Below, one piece after another: positions 55,538 to 63,674 of a DNA stretch of 64,000 nucleotides (its first letter is position 1; the number at the start of each line of letters is the position of its first letter). The DNA comes from Aquimarina spinulae (GTDB lineage Bacteria > Bacteroidota > Bacteroidia > Flavobacteriales > Flavobacteriaceae). The notes under the pieces were generated by a model that saw only the letters and a program-made list of their open reading frames with translations, was not told where the DNA came from and did not search any database. The stretch covers positions 3,585,501 to 3,649,500 of the forward strand of contig NZ_CALSBP010000002.1 in assembly GCF_943373825.1 (NCBI RefSeq). The letters run 5' to 3'. The translations under genes and the position numbers were made by a program.

Positions 55538-56806
55538 TTACTGCATTACAGTATAATTTTTCGAATCCTTTAGTGTAAATATTGGTTTTTTTTCATCAAA
55601 TGGATCAGTAAATAGATCGGCAGCACTTTTAAAATGATTTGTATACATATTATACTTCAACAATTGATCAGTATTTATGGTAGAGCTATATTGTGTCACG
55701 ACTGATTTACTGTGTACGTTAAAAACACTATTTTCTAAGGAGAAATACTTTTGAAGATCAGAATATGATTTGTAGGTTTTATCAAATTTTACAACATTAG
55801 CAAAACCAGATATACGCATGTTGGTAAGATTGAGTTTAGCTAAATTCTTAGACGAAATTGCAGCAGTAGTATGTTGGTAATTGTTTTGATCGGATAGGTT
55901 TACTAAAGTTGCATTTTTGATACGTATGTTTGATAATGCTTCTAGATCGATAAATCCTTCTTTTTTGTCATACCCATCTGCTTCGATAACATAAGAACCA
56001 CTAATATCACTAATATAAGGATGTCTAATTGCAAGAATATTACTTAATTCTCCATTATATCCTAATGTAAAATCATAATCATCATCTTTTGCTTTGTAAG
56101 AGATTAGGTTAGACATGTTCACGTTACCTCCAAAACATTCGAAAGAATCATCTGCCGAATAACTGATCATAACATTGTTTATGATCGAATTACTTCCTAG
56201 TGCATAAAGGGATAATCCATTTAACTCTTTGGATTGATTGATTTTTTTTCCTGCATATTCAATTCGAACATACGACATCATGGTTGTTAATTCATTTTCT
56301 TGTGTTCCTCCGTACGAAGAATATTGAGGTAGAAAATTCCCTTCTATAGTTTTAGATCCGGCAGGCGAATTAATTATACCGGATCCGGCAATTATGATAC
56401 CACCCCAATCTCCGGCTTTTCTGGATTTTTGGGCATTATTTGACGTAAATACAATTGGAAACCCTTTTGTACCTCTTGCAATTAATTTAGAACCTTTGGT
56501 TATTACCAGGCTTGCTTCATTTTCGACATCACATCTAATTATGGTTCCTTCTTGTATTGTTAGAGTAGCATTATTAATTACATAAACATTTCCAGACATT
56601 AGATACGTCACATCATTTTTTAAATAAGAGTTACTATCAATAATATTAGGAAGTACCTCTTCGGGATCTGGGTACTCTCTTTGATTAGGGTCAAAATTTG
56701 TCCATCCTTTAATCCATTGCATTTGATTGTCATTAATTTCTGTTTGTGAGAATGATAAAAAGGAAAGGGAATAAAAAAGAATTATGGAAATACTCTTCAA
56801 TTTCAT
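55538..56806 (-). CDS. Secreted beta-helix-like repeat protein, module partner A1
   Basis: A 422-residue protein with a signal peptide (MKLKSISIILFYSLSFLSFS). It matches A2 throughout, about half identical by eye: KGWTNFDPNQREYPDPEEVL, TLTIQEGTIIRCD, GDWGGIIIAGSG, AIRHPYIS, NATLVNLSDQNNYQHTTAAI, ending NYTVMQ. The highly conserved QHTTAAIS and GDWGGIIIAGSG segments may mark functional turns of the beta-helix. Function unknown. Upstream lies a decayed region with transposase remnants, so this is the outer edge of the module array. Confidence 0.78.
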   Translation of the reverse strand: MKLKSISIILFYSLSFLSFSQTEINDNQMQWIKGWTNFDPNQREYPDPEEVLPNIIDSNSYLKNDVTYLMSGNVYVINNATLTIQEGTIIRCDVENEASLVITKGSKLIARGTKGFPIVFTSNNAQKSRKAGDWGGIIIAGSGIINSPAGSKTIEGNFLPQYSSYGGTQENELTTMMSYVRIEYAGKKINQSKELNGLSLYALGSNSIINNVMISYSADDSFECFGGNVNMSNLISYKAKDDDYDFTLGYNGELSNILAIRHPYISDISGSYVIEADGYDKKEGFIDLEALSNIRIKNATLVNLSDQNNYQHTTAAISSKNLAKLNLTNMRISGFANVVKFDKTYKSYSDLQKYFSLENSVFNVHSKSVVTQYSSTINTDQLLKYNMYTNHFKSAADLFTDPFDEKKPIFTLKDSKNYTVMQ

Positions 56807-56987
56807 AGCTAGGGGGATTTAGTTTTGTAGTAAAATTATAACTATATACATACTTATATTGTAGGTATAAGATTACTAAATTGTTAACGTATCTTTAACA
56901 GGTGTATTGCATCCAAGATTATGTTTTTATCAGTGAAACTCTATTTTGAAAAGTTGCATAGCAATGTATTCAAAATAAATAGTTGAA

Positions 56988-57263
56988 CTAATCCTGTTGT
57001 TTCAGCTGGACCTTAGGTTTAATACCTTGTTTTAAGATAATAATTTAATCTTTGAGAATATCCGGATCTTGTTTTTCTGGTAAATCCAATTCATATTGAT
57101 GCTCGTATACGGTATTGCTTCTAATTGTGGATTGCAAATATATTTTCTGCACCAATACGCTGGGCCGTTAGATCAAAATCAAAATAAGCCCTGTATTTAA
57201 CAACACTAGTATCTTTTGGAAAGACTAGTTGTTGTAAATCATAGTGATTATGCCCTTTGGAAA
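56988..57263 (-). pseudogene. Decayed unrecognised reading frame
   Basis: Read on the minus strand from about 57263, a protein-like frame runs HNHYDLQQLVFPKDTSVVKY and onward to ENIFAIHN, meets TAG (near 57121), then shifts by one base to VYEHQYELDLPEKQDPDIL, meets TAA (near 57046) and goes on to KQGIKPKVQLKQQD before TAG at 56988. The composition looks coding across the lesions. I do not recognise the protein. At its 5' side it abuts the IS4-type remnant on the other strand, which may have broken it. Confidence 0.45.
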
Positions 57264-57593
57264 GAGGTTATCGAATCCATAGTAGTAGACAAAGAGTTTA
57301 TAGGGGAACAATGACTAGAGTATCTTAATCGTAATAAGATCAGGTATTATATTCGTATCAAAAACAACTTCAAAGTATTCATTCCTCATAAGAACAAAGA
57401 GATAAAGTCCAGTCATCTGTTCAATCAACATAAAACTAATGAGTTTATTTATTACCTCAAGATCGCCTATATCAACAGACAACTTTGCTATCTCTCGGAA
57501 TGTAAACTTGGTAATAACACAGGAGGACTTGTCGTAAACCCGTTACAAGGTTGTCCTGTTTTTTTGATTATTCAAAGAATCAGGATAATATAG
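57246..57593 (+). pseudogene. IS4-family transposase remnant
   Basis: A plus-strand frame reads VVDKEFIGEQ, TGA (57312), then LEYLNRNKIRYYIRIKNNFK, HLFNQHKTNEFIYYLKIAYI and NRQLCYLSECKLG before losing similarity. This is the pattern of the middle of IS4-type DDE transposases (VADREFIG ... FIRIRKNFK ... KLLGKQLYLSGxKL). Both the N-terminal half and the C-terminal catalytic Glu region are missing, so it is a dead fragment. No clear terminal inverted repeats or target duplication could be found. Confidence 0.65.
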
Positions 57594-57689
57594 TGTCAAT
57601 AGTATTATAGTTTTACACAAATGCTAGAAAGGGGGTGTACGACAAATTTCCTTTTTAAAGGAAAATTTACAATGTTGCGCATACAATTG

Positions 57690-57776
57690 TTTATCTATCC
57701 TACCTCAATCCTCCCAAAGGGAGGAGGATAAGCTTTCCTTCGGGTCTGGGAGATAGATAAATAAGGTAGGTTTTTT
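57690..57776. repeat. Multi-stem palindromic repeat element (REP/MITE-like)
   Basis: Nested inverted repeats occur here: TTTATCTAT/ATAGATAAA (outer), CCTACC/GGTAGG (outermost right, followed by T6), TCCTCCC-AAA-GGGAGGA (57709-57725) and a CC-TTCG-GG loop. G+C is locally much higher than its surroundings. Elements with CTCCC-GGGAG cores of this kind are scattered in many Bacteroidota genomes. It may also act as a terminator for rightward transcripts. Confidence 0.5.
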
Positions 57777-58044
57777 GTTCACTCTAGTATTTGTACTTGC
57801 TTTATAATAGAAAATCTATTACATCTTTGAAATACTGCAAATATTACCGTTTCCCTATATTTTTCAATTTCACCATAATGATGCTATACAAAAATTAAAA
57901 AAACATCAGCATTTATGGTATTTCAACTTGTTTGATGCAATAGGAAACTATTTAAAAATCAACGAATTGTATTAATGAATTGAATCCTATTGAATAATCC
58001 GGGGTATAAATAATTTTTTAAAACAAACTTAATTTCACACAATC

Positions 58045-58890
58045 ATGAACACAAAAAGAATCAGGTCATTTAAAACTCTCGTACTGGGCACAGTTTTACT
58101 TTTCGCTTCTTGCCAAAAAGAGAGCGTAGAAGAAGATGTAACTGATGAGGTAACAACATCTAACGGAAAATTGATTGAAAAATATTTTGATGGAGATTTA
58201 GTTACTGTCAAAGACATGGGTAACGGAGAATACCTTTACCATGATGACATCATTCTTTCTGAAGAACATGTGTCGGACACTCCTCAAATTGCTAATCAAA
58301 AATTAACATTACTAGATCCTGTTAGAAAATGGCCAAACAACACTGTTGTTTTTGCCCTAAGTAGTAACTTAAGTCTTAAGTTACGTACTAATATACTATT
58401 GGCGATGAAAAGATGGAGTAGAAAAACGAATATAAAGTTTAAAAAAAGAACCAATGAGTTGTTCGGTTATGTAACTTTTACACAATCTTCGGATGTATGC
58501 TCAACTTGTGGCGAGGCATCTATTGGGTTCAATTTAGGTGGAGGAATTATTAAATTAGGTCATAATGTAGGTGCCAACCTTGTTACTCATGAAATAGGTC
58601 ATACGCTTGGTTTTCTTCATGAACAAGCAAGGCCAGAAAGAGACAACTATATTGTTATTAAATGGGAAAATATACAGAGTGGTAAAGAAGATCAATTCGA
58701 GATTAAGAATTCAAGAAGATTAACTAGGGCATTTGACATTAATAGTATAATGATGTATCATCAATATGCTTTTTCTAAAAATGGTAAACCAACAATTACG
58801 TTACTTAATGGTGAAGGCTATACCGGAGCTCAGAGAACTATATCTCCGTTAGACATTATAGGCACTAATTTAGAATATCCTAAAAGATAA
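58045..58890 (+). CDS. Astacin-family (M12A) metalloprotease lipoprotein
   Basis: A 281-residue protein with a lipoprotein-like leader (LGTVLLFASC, cysteine near residue 23). The zinc site is VTHEIGHTLGFLHEQARPERD (HExxHxxGxxHE, near residues 184-200) and the Met-turn is SIMMYHQYAF with the Tyr ligand. It starts with a pro-like segment, then the catalytic domain from about residue 90 (KWPNNTVVFAL). Astacins are zinc endopeptidases that act outside the cytoplasm. It stands next to the remnant region and could have been acquired horizontally. Confidence 0.9.
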   Translation: MNTKRIRSFKTLVLGTVLLFASCQKESVEEDVTDEVTTSNGKLIEKYFDGDLVTVKDMGNGEYLYHDDIILSEEHVSDTPQIANQKLTLLDPVRKWPNNTVVFALSSNLSLKLRTNILLAMKRWSRKTNIKFKKRTNELFGYVTFTQSSDVCSTCGEASIGFNLGGGIIKLGHNVGANLVTHEIGHTLGFLHEQARPERDNYIVIKWENIQSGKEDQFEIKNSRRLTRAFDINSIMMYHQYAFSKNGKPTITLLNGEGYTGAQRTISPLDIIGTNLEYPKR

Positions 58891-58984
58891 TTCTATATTT
58901 TGATGGAAAATCTCTATACACATATAAATCTGTGATGTAAAAACCAATTGGATCATCGTATCCAATAAAATATTATTTTTGAGT

Positions 58985-59024
58985 ATAAGAGGGTACTTGA
59001 GAAATCAGGTACACTCTTTTCTAT
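58985..59024. terminator. Bidirectional terminator between astacin and AsmA-like genes
   Basis: AAGAG-g-GTAC-t-TGA and TCA-g-GTAC-a-CTCTT pair with three internal mismatches around GAAA. T-rich tracts lie on both sides. It is about 95 bp after the astacin stop and just beyond the AsmA-like stop. Confidence 0.55.
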
Positions 59025-59032
59025 TACATTTA

Positions 59033-61657
59033 TTAATTCTTTGTTTTTGTAGAGTCTTTTTTCTTTTTCTTACCTAAAAATCCTCCTAAGATATTTTTTG
59101 CAGTATTTTTTAGTGTTTCTTCAGTATTGTTATTCGTTTTAGAAGAATCAGTTTGTTTTTTAGAATTTCCTAATAGGTCTGTTAATACTTTTCCACCTTT
59201 ACCGATAAGTTCTCCTTTCACTTTTTCTTTCTGTTTGTCTACTATTTGTTGCGTAAGTTGCTTTATGGCTAGATCAGTATTTAGGCTAACCTTTGGGTTT
59301 TTAAAATTACCAGAAAGCCCAATTGGTAGTCCAACAGTCATAGTATTTGCTTCCTTTTGATCAAGTTGCGAGATCAGGTTTCCAACCTCACTGCCTAGAT
59401 ATTTGGCAGGTACATCTAGTTTGATATTATAATTCATATTTTGCTCAAAACTATGACTTCCACCAGCAGTAACCTTTATCCCCTGAACATCAAACTCAAA
59501 AGGTTTTACATTAATTTTTCCATCATCAAAACTCAGATTAGTTTTAATGTCTTTTAGATTTAATTGATCAATTTCTACAAAATTAAGCTGGTTATCTAAG
59601 GTAGATAAAAATGGAGTCTTAGTTGTAGATACTTGGGCATTAAGAATTTCGGCAAGTGCTTTCCCTTTTAATGAAGTTAAAACAGGAATAAGATTTTCGT
59701 TAAGTTTACCATTTAGGTTAATTTTGGTAGTCAGGTCACCTGTGAGCGCTTTCGCTATAGGAGCTAAACCTTTTATTAATTCTAAATTATTAAAAGATTT
59801 TACGATATCTATTTTACTTAAGTCGAGAGCCATATCAAAAGTAGGAACTTTAGACTTAGTAGATACGTTACCATTAAGAGCCATTCCTCCATCAAAAATA
59901 TTAGAAGTTACGTTTTCTAAGTATGCAGTTTCATCTTTTATCTTTACTGTTCCTTTTGTATTCTGTAATTCTAAGTTATCGTAGAAAACTTTTTTGGTAT
60001 CAAAGTTTAGTGTAGCATCCAGAAAAGAGGGAATTCTCATAGTTTCATCTTCTGTTGTACTAGCGACCTCTTCTTCGGTTTCTTGTTCACTTACCATAAA
60101 ATCATCTACAGCAAACACATTAGAGTTTACATTAAAATCTCCTTTTAGGTCTTGTTTTGCAAATAAGAATCCCATTAGGTTTTGTATGGTACCTGTGGCA
60201 GCAAGATCTGATCTTCCGGTGGTGGCCTGCATCTTATCTAATGAAATGATTTCTGGTGTAAAACTTACATTGGCGTTTTCAATTTTTATTTCATTAGGCG
60301 TATCAGAAGAAGCATAAGTAAATTGAGAAATACTGGCAGTACCAGAGCTTTTTACATTCTGATATTGTTCCTTTTCTAAAGATTGCATGTCAAAATTAGT
60401 TTTGACATCTGCATTAACAATTCCATTTATTTTTTCTTCCAATTGTAACGGATATGCCTGATTTAGATTAGCCAGGTTTAATGTGCCTTTCAGCATCATA
60501 TCTACGATCATGTTTTTAGTAAGATTTCGTAAACTACCTTTGGCGGCAAAAGAATCCTGATCTATTTTGAAAGTTAGATTATCGATATTTATGTATGTAT
60601 CATCCACCAACCCGGTTTCATTCTTGATCTGAGTATCGATATTTATGTTTTTAACGCCTTTAGGCAAGTCAGGGTATTTAAAAGAAGCATTACTTGAGGC
60701 GATCTTGATATCCATTTTAGGGATATAAGTATCATCAGATTTACCTTTAATAATTCCGTTAATAGAAAAGTCTCCACTAGTTTGTATTCCATCCAGGTTT
60801 TTGACATAAGTTTCGGGAATAACGGCAAGGAAATTCTTAAAATCAGACGAAGGAGTTTTAAAACTGAGATCTATATCTGTATATTTTTCGAATAACTGAA
60901 CATACCCTGCAAATTCGAGAGGTAATCGATTAACCTGAGCCTTATTTTCTTTGAAAGAATAACGCTGATTCTCAAGATCTAATTCTATTTGGGCATCAAG
61001 TTGTAATTTGTTTTTGTTTAGATATTTGGTACCATCGAGATTTAATGAGGCTTCAGTATTCGTTTTAGTATCTAAGATTATTTTTTCTCCAGAGATCGAT
61101 CCATCACCACTATGATTAAGATCTGTCATCGCCAATATGGTTTTACTTATATCATCTTTAAATAGAATTTTACTATCGTTTATTTCATAATGATCTAAAG
61201 CAAAGGTAAAAGCACCACTTTCTTCTTCCGGTTGAGTTTCTACAACATCTTCCTGTTTTTTAACGATATCAACATTAGAATTTCCTAATGAATCAGTTTT
61301 GATTGCAATATTGGCTTCATCGATTACTATTTTTTGAACACTAATAGGTTCTGAAGCATTTTTAAATAACTCTTTAATAGACATATCCAGGGCTATTTTT
61401 TTAGAATATGCCAGGGTATCTCCTTCAAAAGGAGCATAATTAATAATCGAAAATTCATCAATAACCACAGATGCTTGTGGGAAACTTCTGATAAGACTAA
61501 TGTCCAAATTTGCAAAGTCTACTTTTGCATGCACATGCTCATTCACCAGGTAACGCACTTTATCCTGGATAGTTCCCTTAAACAAAAAAGGAATTGAGAT
61601 AATACCTATGATAAATAGTAATAAAAAAATACCAAGAATTTTGAGGACTTTTTTCAT
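59033..61657 (-). CDS. AsmA-like protein
   Basis: An 874-residue protein with an N-terminal membrane helix (about residues 5-25) followed by the AsmA start QDKVRYLVNEHVHAKVDFAN and LDISLIRSFPQASVVIDEF. Repeated beta-strand patterns run to about residue 810 (groove-like repeats of the AsmA/TamB/VPS13-like group), then a low-complexity Lys/Ser/Asn tail ending KKKKDSTKTKN. Family members in other bacteria move phospholipids between inner and outer membranes. The gene seems monocistronic. Confidence 0.88.
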   Translation of the reverse strand: MKKVLKILGIFLLLFIIGIISIPFLFKGTIQDKVRYLVNEHVHAKVDFANLDISLIRSFPQASVVIDEFSIINYAPFEGDTLAYSKKIALDMSIKELFKNASEPISVQKIVIDEANIAIKTDSLGNSNVDIVKKQEDVVETQPEEESGAFTFALDHYEINDSKILFKDDISKTILAMTDLNHSGDGSISGEKIILDTKTNTEASLNLDGTKYLNKNKLQLDAQIELDLENQRYSFKENKAQVNRLPLEFAGYVQLFEKYTDIDLSFKTPSSDFKNFLAVIPETYVKNLDGIQTSGDFSINGIIKGKSDDTYIPKMDIKIASSNASFKYPDLPKGVKNINIDTQIKNETGLVDDTYINIDNLTFKIDQDSFAAKGSLRNLTKNMIVDMMLKGTLNLANLNQAYPLQLEEKINGIVNADVKTNFDMQSLEKEQYQNVKSSGTASISQFTYASSDTPNEIKIENANVSFTPEIISLDKMQATTGRSDLAATGTIQNLMGFLFAKQDLKGDFNVNSNVFAVDDFMVSEQETEEEVASTTEDETMRIPSFLDATLNFDTKKVFYDNLELQNTKGTVKIKDETAYLENVTSNIFDGGMALNGNVSTKSKVPTFDMALDLSKIDIVKSFNNLELIKGLAPIAKALTGDLTTKINLNGKLNENLIPVLTSLKGKALAEILNAQVSTTKTPFLSTLDNQLNFVEIDQLNLKDIKTNLSFDDGKINVKPFEFDVQGIKVTAGGSHSFEQNMNYNIKLDVPAKYLGSEVGNLISQLDQKEANTMTVGLPIGLSGNFKNPKVSLNTDLAIKQLTQQIVDKQKEKVKGELIGKGGKVLTDLLGNSKKQTDSSKTNNNTEETLKNTAKNILGGFLGKKKKKDSTKTKN

Positions 61658-61735
61658 GATAAAATAGCTTTGAGATAAAGAAACGATTTACAAAGATACA
61701 ATGTTACTTTTTTTAAGTTAACTATTTGTTAGATT

Positions 61736-62443
61736 TTAAATTTCCAGAGCTAATTCACCACCTTGTTTTAGTTTAAATCGTTTTCTTATAACATACACAC
61801 ATAGGTATAAAATAGGAGTGTCTAGTGCAGCGACCAATATTTTAAACAAAAAACCATTAAGTAATAATATTCCAAAGCGATCCCAATCTATAATACCAGC
61901 AGAACATAATAACAAAAGAACTGTTAGGGTGTCTATAAATTGAGAAGAAAAAGTAGAAAAATTATTTCGTAACCAAAGATGTTTCCCTTTTGTAACACGT
62001 TTCCAGAAATGAAAAACCTGGATATCAATATATTGTGCAAAAAGATAAGCCATCATTGATGCAAATACGGCGATTACTGTAGCACCAAAAACCTGATTAA
62101 ATATATCGTCATCTATAGGAGACCAAACTGTTGCAGGTACCGAAGCTGATGCATATACAATGAGTAATGAAAAAAAGGATGCAAAAATACCGGCCGTAAC
62201 AATTTGATTCGCTTTTCTCTTGCCAAATATTTCACTAATAATATCGGTTATCAAAAAAGTGATAGGATATGGTAGGATTCCTACAGAAATTTCAAAAGTA
62301 TATATTCCGAAAAAATCCCAATAAAAGAATTTTTGAAAAATAAGATTAGATACTACTAATGATGATATGAAAAGTGCGCCAAGTATCAGGTATATTCGAT
62401 AGGCTACGCGTTTGTTTTTTAAATTCAGAGGAGTTTCTGTCAA
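61736..62443 (-). CDS. Queuosine precursor transporter (YhhQ/VUT family)
   Basis: A 235-residue protein with six membrane spans. FEISVGILPYPITFLITDIISEIFGKRKANQIV near residues 50-82 is the VUT signature, with the later SSQFIDTLTVLLL. In E. coli, YhhQ imports preQ0/preQ1 across the inner membrane for queuosine in tRNA. No queuosine genes are next to it, and no preQ1 riboswitch was found in the short leader. Confidence 0.9.
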   Translation of the reverse strand: MTETPLNLKNKRVAYRIYLILGALFISSLVVSNLIFQKFFYWDFFGIYTFEISVGILPYPITFLITDIISEIFGKRKANQIVTAGIFASFFSLLIVYASASVPATVWSPIDDDIFNQVFGATVIAVFASMMAYLFAQYIDIQVFHFWKRVTKGKHLWLRNNFSTFSSQFIDTLTVLLLLCSAGIIDWDRFGILLLNGFLFKILVAALDTPILYLCVYVIRKRFKLKQGGELALEI

Positions 62444-62544
62444 AATAAAATAATAGTTTACTTAAAAATAAGGCGAAGTGATTTTGTTTTGTTTAATTTG
62501 TTCTAAAAATAAGGAGTTCTGATCAGAATATAAAAAATCCAATC

Positions 62545-63672
62545 TTGAAAACATCCCGTCTGTTACATATTTCGTTAGGAAGTAATATAGGAAATCGTAT
62601 GGATTTTCTACAAAATGCTGTTAATGATATATATGAATCGATAGGGGATTTGGTTTCGATTTCTGGGGTGTATCAAACTCCAGCCTGGGGATTTAGTAGT
62701 GATGATTTTTATAATGCTTGTATTGCGGTACGTACTTTTCTTTCTGAAAATGAGGTGTTAACAATGCTATTAGAAATTGAAAATTCTCTGGGTAGAAATA
62801 GAACAGATGGTAAAGGGTATGAGGCAAGAACGATTGATCTGGATATTATTTTTTCTTCTGAAGGAGATATAGAAACCAAAGACTTGATAGTTCCTCATCC
62901 TGCAATGCAGGATCGAAAATTTGTATTAGAGCCGCTAGCAGAGATTGCAGGAGGTATGGTGCATCCAAAATTGAAGCAAACCGTAAAGCAATTGTTAGAT
63001 AGTACTTCAGATGATTCAAAAGTTACTTTGCTTGGTGAGAAAATAGTTAACCCAAAAGAAAAGTATGCCTTGTCCCGCTTTCAATTCCTAACTGTCGAAG
63101 GAAATATTGGAGCTGGTAAGACAAGTTTGGCACAGCTTATAGCTCAAGAGTTTAATGCAAAACTTATTTTGGAACGTTTTGCAGATAATCCTTTTTTACC
63201 AAAATTTTATGAGGATATGGAGCGTTATGCTTTTCCTCTCGAAATGTCTTTTCTGGCAGATCGTTATCAGCGTTTGCAGGATGATATTGCTCAATTTGAT
63301 TTGTTTAAAGATTTTGTAGTTAGTGATTATGATGTATTTAAATCATTGATTTTTGCTAAGGTTACCTTACAATCAGAAGAATTTATGCTGTACAAAAAAG
63401 TATTTGACTTGATGTATAGAAATTTGACTAAACCCGGACTATATGTGTATTTATATCAAGATACAGAACGTCTTTTAGAAAATATCAAAAAAAGAGGAAG
63501 GGATTATGAGCAAAAAATCCCTGCAGATTATCTGGATAAGATCAATAAGGGGTATTTGCAATTTATAAAATCACAACCAGAATTTAATGTAAGGATAATA
63601 GATGTATCTAAACGGGATTTTATAGCAAACCGATCTGATTACATTTCGATTATCGAAGAGATCTCAAAATAA
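62545..63672 (+). CDS. FolK-deoxynucleoside kinase fusion
   Basis: A 375-residue bifunctional protein. Residues 1-150 are HPPK/FolK: ISLGSNIGNR, YQTPAWGFSSDDFYN and RTDGKGYEARTIDLDIIFS. Residues 170-375 are a deoxynucleoside kinase: Walker A EGNIGAGKTSL, LERFADNPFLPKFYEDMERY, and a YLYQDTERLLENIKKRGRDYE lid region. FolK makes the pyrophosphorylated pterin for folate; dNK salvages deoxynucleosides. The fusion is known in Bacteroidota. The start is TTG at 62545: the next in-frame ATG lies inside the essential GSNIGNR motif region, so it cannot be the start. Confidence 0.93.
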   Translation: MKTSRLLHISLGSNIGNRMDFLQNAVNDIYESIGDLVSISGVYQTPAWGFSSDDFYNACIAVRTFLSENEVLTMLLEIENSLGRNRTDGKGYEARTIDLDIIFSSEGDIETKDLIVPHPAMQDRKFVLEPLAEIAGGMVHPKLKQTVKQLLDSTSDDSKVTLLGEKIVNPKEKYALSRFQFLTVEGNIGAGKTSLAQLIAQEFNAKLILERFADNPFLPKFYEDMERYAFPLEMSFLADRYQRLQDDIAQFDLFKDFVVSDYDVFKSLIFAKVTLQSEEFMLYKKVFDLMYRNLTKPGLYVYLYQDTERLLENIKKRGRDYEQKIPADYLDKINKGYLQFIKSQPEFNVRIIDVSKRDFIANRSDYISIIEEISK

Positions 63673-63674
63673 TA

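Larger units (their letters stand above)
56807..58044. other. 1.2-kb gene-poor region with remnants
   Basis: No intact gene lies here. It contains the decayed minus-strand frame, the IS4-type remnant and the palindromic element. An imperfect AAATTTCCTTT/AAAGGAAAATTT inverted repeat lies near 57645. The stretch 57780-58044 shows nothing beyond a presumed promoter for the astacin gene. Confidence 0.6.

Noticed and set aside
57264..57285. GTTATCGAATCC resembling a tRNA T-arm
   Set aside because: No acceptor, D or anticodon arms around it; the segment is inside the transposase-like frame (VIESIVVDKEF).
59994..60317. 107-codon plus-strand frame inside the AsmA-like gene
   Set aside because: Ser/Val-rich shadow of the minus-strand gene, without a start signal or motif.
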